From: Actinomycetota bacterium
Lineage (GTDB): Bacteria; Actinomycetota; Actinomycetes; Acidothermales; Acidothermaceae
Assembly: GCA_003134755.1 (NCBI GenBank)
Contig: PLCK01000146.1
Location: 3,848-12,331 of the forward strand
Length of the DNA: 8,484 bases
Direction of reading: 5' to 3'
Position numbers and translations under genes: made by a program. Under the pieces are notes generated by a model that ran no database searches, was not told the DNA's origin, and was given only the letters and a program-made list of their open reading frames with translations. Shown here in pieces: positions 5,751 through 8,484 of the stretch. How positions within the stretch are numbered: the stretch's first letter is position 1; every line of letters begins with the position of its first letter.

Positions 5751-7127
5751 ATGGTCGATGTCCTCGACAGCGGTAGCCAGCGGCCGCTGTTGCCGCGCTG
5801 GGTGTGGCTCCTCGGGGCGGGCGTTGCGGCAGCGGTACTGATCGTTATCGCAGTCACCCGCAACGGGAGCCACCACAAGGTCGCGGTCGCCCCGACACTC
5901 TCGTCGTCCCCCACGCCCTCGTCGTCCCCCGCTCTCTCTCCGTCCCCCACGCCTTCGTCGTCCCCCGCGCCTTCCTCGGCGCTGGGCTCGCCGATCATTC
6001 CGCCTCCGATCGGCGCAGTTGGCACACTCGCGACGACGCCCGGATCCCCGTGGCCATCCGCTTCCGGCGCGTGCGGTGACGTCGTCGACGTGCCGTTGCG
6101 CACACTCACATCGCACTACGGCAAAGTCACGGGAACGGTGCTGGTCGGCGGCGGTCTTTTGGAAACGATCCGACTCGATCAACCCACGGCAGCAGTTGTC
6201 TCTAGCCAGTCGACCGGACCGGGAATGCGATACGCGATCTTAGCCAGCAGGCCGGGCGTCGCGTACGCCGAAACCTATCCGTGCGACCCGTCCTCGACCG
6301 TCAGCGCTGGTGGCTTTTTCTACACAGTCGACGCAACAGGCACGCGACGGCTCAATGTCACCGGCGACGAGTTGGTCGGCGGAGCACATCGCGCGTGGGT
6401 CGTGCGGTTCCCACCGGAGGTCCCCACCAACTCGCAGGCCACGTCGGGTGTGATACTCACGCCGCTTGACGGAGGTGCGACGATCACGCTGGAGCCGAAT
6501 GCCTACCTGTTCGCCGATACGACAGCCGGGTTGGTCGTCGGATTCGCAGATCCGTCGAACGGCGCTGCACCAGCACCCTTTGAACTTGTCGATGCCACCA
6601 CCGGTCGGCTCGTTCGCACTCTCGACAGCGTCCACCCGTTTGCGGCGCAAGGTCACGACCTGATCGAGGGAGGTCAAACCTGCAACACGCTGCAGACCAA
6701 CACAGTGACCTGTTCCCTCGAGCGACTCGACCTACTTACCGGCCGCGCTACTGGCACGTACCGGCTGCCAGGTGGTCGCACGCCGGTGTCGAATGCAGTA
6801 TTCAGCCCCGACGGTCGGATGATCGCGTTCCAACTGACAGCAGCCGCGAACGACCCCCGGTTCGCTACCGACTTTCCGGCGTCCGGCTTGGCGATCCTGC
6901 ACCTGGATACGGGCCGGCTCGTGATCGTGCCGAACCTCGAGTTCGCTCCGAAGACGTCGGTGGGACTGACCTTCGACACGACTGGTAGCTCGTTGCTGGC
7001 GCTCGTCGACGACGGTGACCACGGCGAACTGCTGATCTGGCAAGAAGGCATGCCGTCGCCCGCCCTGGTAGTGACTGTGCCCGGACCGTTCGCCGCACCT
7101 CCCGCTCTCCTACTTATCCAGCAGTAA
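5751..7127 (+). CDS. membrane-anchored protein with Ser/Pro linker and propeller-like domain
   Basis: The 458-residue product has a short cytoplasmic N-terminus, one membrane helix (about 17-35) followed by RNGSHHK, a Ser/Pro linker (about 50-77), and a beta-rich extracytoplasmic domain from about 105 to the end. That domain has repeated strand-turn patterns such as ELVDATTGRLVRTL, LDLLTGRATGTYRLP, FSPDGRMIAF (351-360) and ILHLDTGRLVIVPN. These are typical of WD40/TolB-like propellers, though too few clear blades are visible to count them. C108, C178, C311 and C321 could make disulfides; the last pair is close in sequence. No catalytic motif or lipobox is seen, so a sensing or binding role at the surface is only a guess. 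The ATG at 5751 has no ribosome site but sits correctly for a leaderless transcript. Its end faces the MEDS gene across 26 bp. Confidence 0.85.
   Translation: MVDVLDSGSQRPLLPRWVWLLGAGVAAAVLIVIAVTRNGSHHKVAVAPTLSSSPTPSSSPALSPSPTPSSSPAPSSALGSPIIPPPIGAVGTLATTPGSPWPSASGACGDVVDVPLRTLTSHYGKVTGTVLVGGGLLETIRLDQPTAAVVSSQSTGPGMRYAILASRPGVAYAETYPCDPSSTVSAGGFFYTVDATGTRRLNVTGDELVGGAHRAWVVRFPPEVPTNSQATSGVILTPLDGGATITLEPNAYLFADTTAGLVVGFADPSNGAAPAPFELVDATTGRLVRTLDSVHPFAAQGHDLIEGGQTCNTLQTNTVTCSLERLDLLTGRATGTYRLPGGRTPVSNAVFSPDGRMIAFQLTAAANDPRFATDFPASGLAILHLDTGRLVIVPNLEFAPKTSVGLTFDTTGSSLLALVDDGDHGELLIWQEGMPSPALVVTVPGPFAAPPALLLIQQ
5900..5971. repeat. imperfect tandem repeat coding for the Ser/Pro linker
   Basis: Four imperfect copies of a C/T-rich unit (consensus close to TCGTCGTCCCCCACGCC, starting near 5900, 5919, 5939 and 5955) encode runs like SSSPTPSSSPA. 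Unit spacing varies between 16 and 20 bases. The linker probably spans or reaches into the cell wall and could be O-glycosylated. Confidence 0.6.
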
Positions 7128-7153
7128 GGCTGCGCAAGGCTCGACCAGCGAGG

Positions 7154-8092
7154 CTATCGCGCTAGTTCCGCCCAGACTTCCTTGCCTTCGGGCAGCATCT
7201 CGACGTCCCACCTGCTTGCGAGCGCGTCGATGAGTTCGAGGCCGCGGCCGGATATTCCTAGCGATGACTGGCGCCGCATTGGCACGACGGCACTCGCGTC
7301 GCGAACGGCTATCCGGACGCTCTGACCTGCCGGGGACACCACGACGACGAAGTCGGAACGGGCGTGGACCACCGCATTCGTGGCGAGTTCGGTTACGACG
7401 AGCAACGCGTCGGGGATCAGTTCGTCCTTGTCCCACCGCCGCAAAGTCTCCGCGACGAGGTGGCGTGCGGCGCGCGGTCCGTCGGTTGCAGAGACGAAGG
7501 CCCGGATCGTGTGACTGTGCGAGGCAACTGCGGATTGGTCGAGCACGACCGAATGCAGGCGACAGACCTCATTGAGAGCCTCGACGTGCTCGTCGCCGCC
7601 GACCGATTCCGCCGAGTACGCACAGAAGAGCGTGAACGGCAGCCGACGACCCAACTCGCTCCATCGAGTCTCGAGCTCGAGGGCGGCGTTGATCTGGCCA
7701 GCCTCCCAAAGCAGCGCGACCATTTCACCGAAAACGCGAACCGGCCGCCGCCCCGAGCGGGACGCCTCGCGAATGAGCCAGCCGATCGTCACGTCGAACG
7801 CGGCCGGGTCTGGCGCGCCGTCAACAAAGAAGCGGTTCATCGTCTGCTCGGCGTCCAGCAGCAGGAGGTCGCCCTTCGCCTGGGCAGCGGCCACGTCGAC
7901 GCCAACGGCGGTCAGCTGGTATTCGAGGGCGGCTCGATGGGACGCCGTCGTGACCGCGATCGCGACGTCCCCGGCCTGAATGGCATCGCCGACATACGTC
8001 GCCACAACGTCGATCAGTTCGCTATCGCGCCCGTAGAACTGGACGACGTGGGCGCCGTCGTCGACGGCAGCTCCTGCGCTCGCACCAGGCAC
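7154..8092 (-). CDS. MEDS sensory domain fused to RsbW-like HATPase (anti-sigma/regulatory kinase type)
   Basis: The 312-residue cytoplasmic protein joins two domains. Residues about 14-185 are a MEDS (DcmR-like sensory) domain: HVVQFYGRD at the start, FGEMVALLWEAG (121-132), LELETRWSEL and FTLFCAYS (153-160). Residues about 195-312 are a HATPase_c_2 domain of the RsbW/SpoIIAB group: N-box TELATNAVVHA (E235, N239), VRDAS with D265 for the adenine site, and GRGLELIDALASRWDV with a final KEVWAEL. There is no histidine-kinase phosphoacceptor domain and no membrane segment. By family, such proteins phosphorylate anti-anti-sigma (STAS) proteins or bind sigma factors. The MEDS part probably senses a small molecule or redox state, but the signal is unknown. 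No sigma or STAS gene is adjacent. The GTG start at 8092 has GGAG 5 nt upstream. Confidence 0.92.
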   Translation of the reverse strand: MPGASAGAAVDDGAHVVQFYGRDSELIDVVATYVGDAIQAGDVAIAVTTASHRAALEYQLTAVGVDVAAAQAKGDLLLLDAEQTMNRFFVDGAPDPAAFDVTIGWLIREASRSGRRPVRVFGEMVALLWEAGQINAALELETRWSELGRRLPFTLFCAYSAESVGGDEHVEALNEVCRLHSVVLDQSAVASHSHTIRAFVSATDGPRAARHLVAETLRRWDKDELIPDALLVVTELATNAVVHARSDFVVVVSPAGQSVRIAVRDASAVVPMRRQSSLGISGRGLELIDALASRWDVEMLPEGKEVWAELAR

Positions 8093-8097
8093 GACTA

Positions 8098-8101
8098 CTC
8101 C
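8098..8101 (-). promoter_or_regulatory. Shine-Dalgarno site of the MEDS-HATPase gene
   Basis: GGAG on the minus strand lies 5 nt before the GTG at 8092 and supports that start, since the MEDS similarity begins 14 residues later. Confidence 0.6.
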
Positions 8102-8136
8102 AACCTGCGTTCGGGCCCTGCTCGCGCCCAGCCTCG

Positions 8137-8142
8137 ATAATA
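8137..8142 (-). promoter_or_regulatory. candidate -10 box for the MEDS-HATPase gene
   Basis: TATTAT on the minus strand matches TATAAT at 5 of 6 positions in a GC-rich context, 44 bp before the start codon. The only TTG-type -35 candidate (TTGGCC, 8161-8156) is 13 bp away, too close, so the promoter is incomplete as seen. Confidence 0.35.
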
Positions 8143-8172
8143 CCCAGGCTCAGACGGCCAACCCCTGATACG

Positions 8173-8204
8173 CCGAGCGATATCCTCGGTGCCCCTATTC
8201 GGGG
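8173..8204. other. two small hairpins in the divergent spacer
   Basis: CCGAG (8173-8177) pairs with CTCGG (8185-8189) over 7 nt, and CCCC (8192-8195) pairs with GGGG (8201-8204) over 5 nt. Both lie between the divergent MEDS and cyclotransferase genes. Alone they are weak, but they adjoin the longer inverted repeats at 8206-8295. Confidence 0.3.
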
Positions 8205-8205
8205 A

Positions 8206-8295
8206 ACCTGTCCGTCCAATACCGCGGTCTACCGCCGTTTCGCACGGACAGGTCGGCCGTATTTCGCGACCTGCCGGCCTGCTTCCGCGGCCGAC
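8206..8295. repeat. two consecutive inverted repeats with equal 28-nt loops
   Basis: ACCTGTCCGT (8206-8215) is perfectly repeated in inverse at 8244-8253. GTCGGCCG (8252-8259) is perfectly repeated in inverse at 8288-8295. Both loops are exactly 28 nt, and the two repeats overlap by two bases at 8252-8253. They fill most of the spacer upstream of the cyclotransferase promoter. Operator sites or a structured RNA are possible; no gene is seen here. Confidence 0.5.
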
Positions 8296-8308
8296 TCAGC
8301 GATCTGCG

Positions 8309-8338
8309 TTGGCGAACCGCCGCGGCCCTTGCGACAAT
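8309..8338 (+). promoter_or_regulatory. candidate promoter for the cyclotransferase-like gene, possibly leaderless
   Basis: TTGGCG (8309-8314) and GACAAT (8333-8338) are 18 bp apart, each 4 of 6 to consensus. The -10 box ends 6 nt before the GTG at 8345, the same offset as at the 5751 start, and no Shine-Dalgarno sequence is present. Confidence 0.4.
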
Positions 8339-8344
8339 CCGACG

Positions 8345-8484
8345 GTGCGCGATGACGACGTCCTACTGTTCTCTTACGGAACGCTGCAAGATCCCGCGGT
8401 CCAGGTCGCCATCTTCGGCCGCGAATTAGACGGCCAGGCAGACGTCCTGTTCGGCTACACCCTCGACTGGCTCGAGATCGCCGG
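8345..8484 (+). CDS. gamma-glutamylcyclotransferase-like (AIG2/YtfP) protein, 5' part only
   Basis: The frame runs from a GTG off the end of the window; 46 residues are complete. The N-terminus LLFSYGTLQDPAVQVAIFGR is the signature of small AIG2/GGCT-fold proteins, where YGTL lines the pyroglutamate-binding cavity, and GYTLDWLEIAG continues the family pattern. Relatives convert gamma-glutamyl amines or dipeptides to 5-oxoproline, though many bacterial members have no tested activity. The catalytic Glu expected later in the chain is outside the window, so activity cannot be judged. GTG is the only plausible start, as family similarity begins five or six residues after it. The gene diverges from the MEDS-HATPase gene across a 252-bp spacer. 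Confidence 0.8.
   Translation, partial: MRDDDVLLFSYGTLQDPAVQVAIFGRELDGQADVLFGYTLDWLEIA

Noticed and set aside
7139..7153. Terminator between the convergent propeller and MEDS genes
   Set aside because: Only a 4-bp CTCG/CGAG stem with a 5-nt loop is present in this short spacer, too weak to call.
7364..8140. Long open frame on the plus strand opposite the MEDS-HATPase gene
   Set aside because: The minus-strand gene has two intact conserved domains over the same bases. The plus frame shows none and has no ribosome site.

Overview
The window is high-GC DNA (about two thirds G+C by eye) with GTG as well as ATG starts. It also shows possible leaderless transcripts, a Gly/Asn-rich secreted peptide, Pro-rich N-termini on membrane proteins and an RsbW-type ATPase fused to a MEDS sensory domain. 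Together these point to a soil-type actinobacterium (Actinomycetota); I cannot name the genus. No rRNA, tRNA, transposon, prophage or CRISPR array is visible, and the region reads as ordinary chromosome.

Layout. Bases 1-795 are the 3' part of a gene for a von Willebrand factor A (vWA) domain protein. A 313-bp spacer (796-1108) follows, with a good match to a LacI/CebR-type operator and a hairpin-rich leader. It precedes a secreted glycoside hydrolase family 3 enzyme (1109-3568). A perfect 15-bp hairpin lies between this gene and a convergent gene for a Pro-rich, single-span membrane protein (3662-4597, minus). A divergent DUF664/DinB-like protein (4723-5313) comes next and ends 4 bp from a convergent gene for a small secreted Gly-rich protein (5318-5608, minus). 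The leader of that small gene can form alternative hairpins. Divergent from it is a membrane-anchored, Ser/Pro-linker, propeller-like protein (5751-7127), probably translated from a leaderless mRNA. Convergent to that is a MEDS-HATPase regulator (7154-8092, minus). After a 252-bp spacer rich in inverted repeats, the start of a gamma-glutamylcyclotransferase-like gene (8345 onward) runs off the end.

How the genes relate. Strands alternate gene by gene after the GH3 gene, so there is no multi-gene operon and most genes look like independent transcription units. The clearest functional unit is the GH3 glucosidase with its LacI-type operator, implying sugar-controlled breakdown of beta-glucan oligosaccharides outside the cytoplasm. 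Four or five products are secreted or membrane-anchored, so the region leans to cell-surface functions, but the sequence does not show that they act together. I did not find a convincing new multi-gene system. The items most worth checking are regulatory: the operator, two leaders with mutually exclusive stems, and the paired inverted repeats near the right end.
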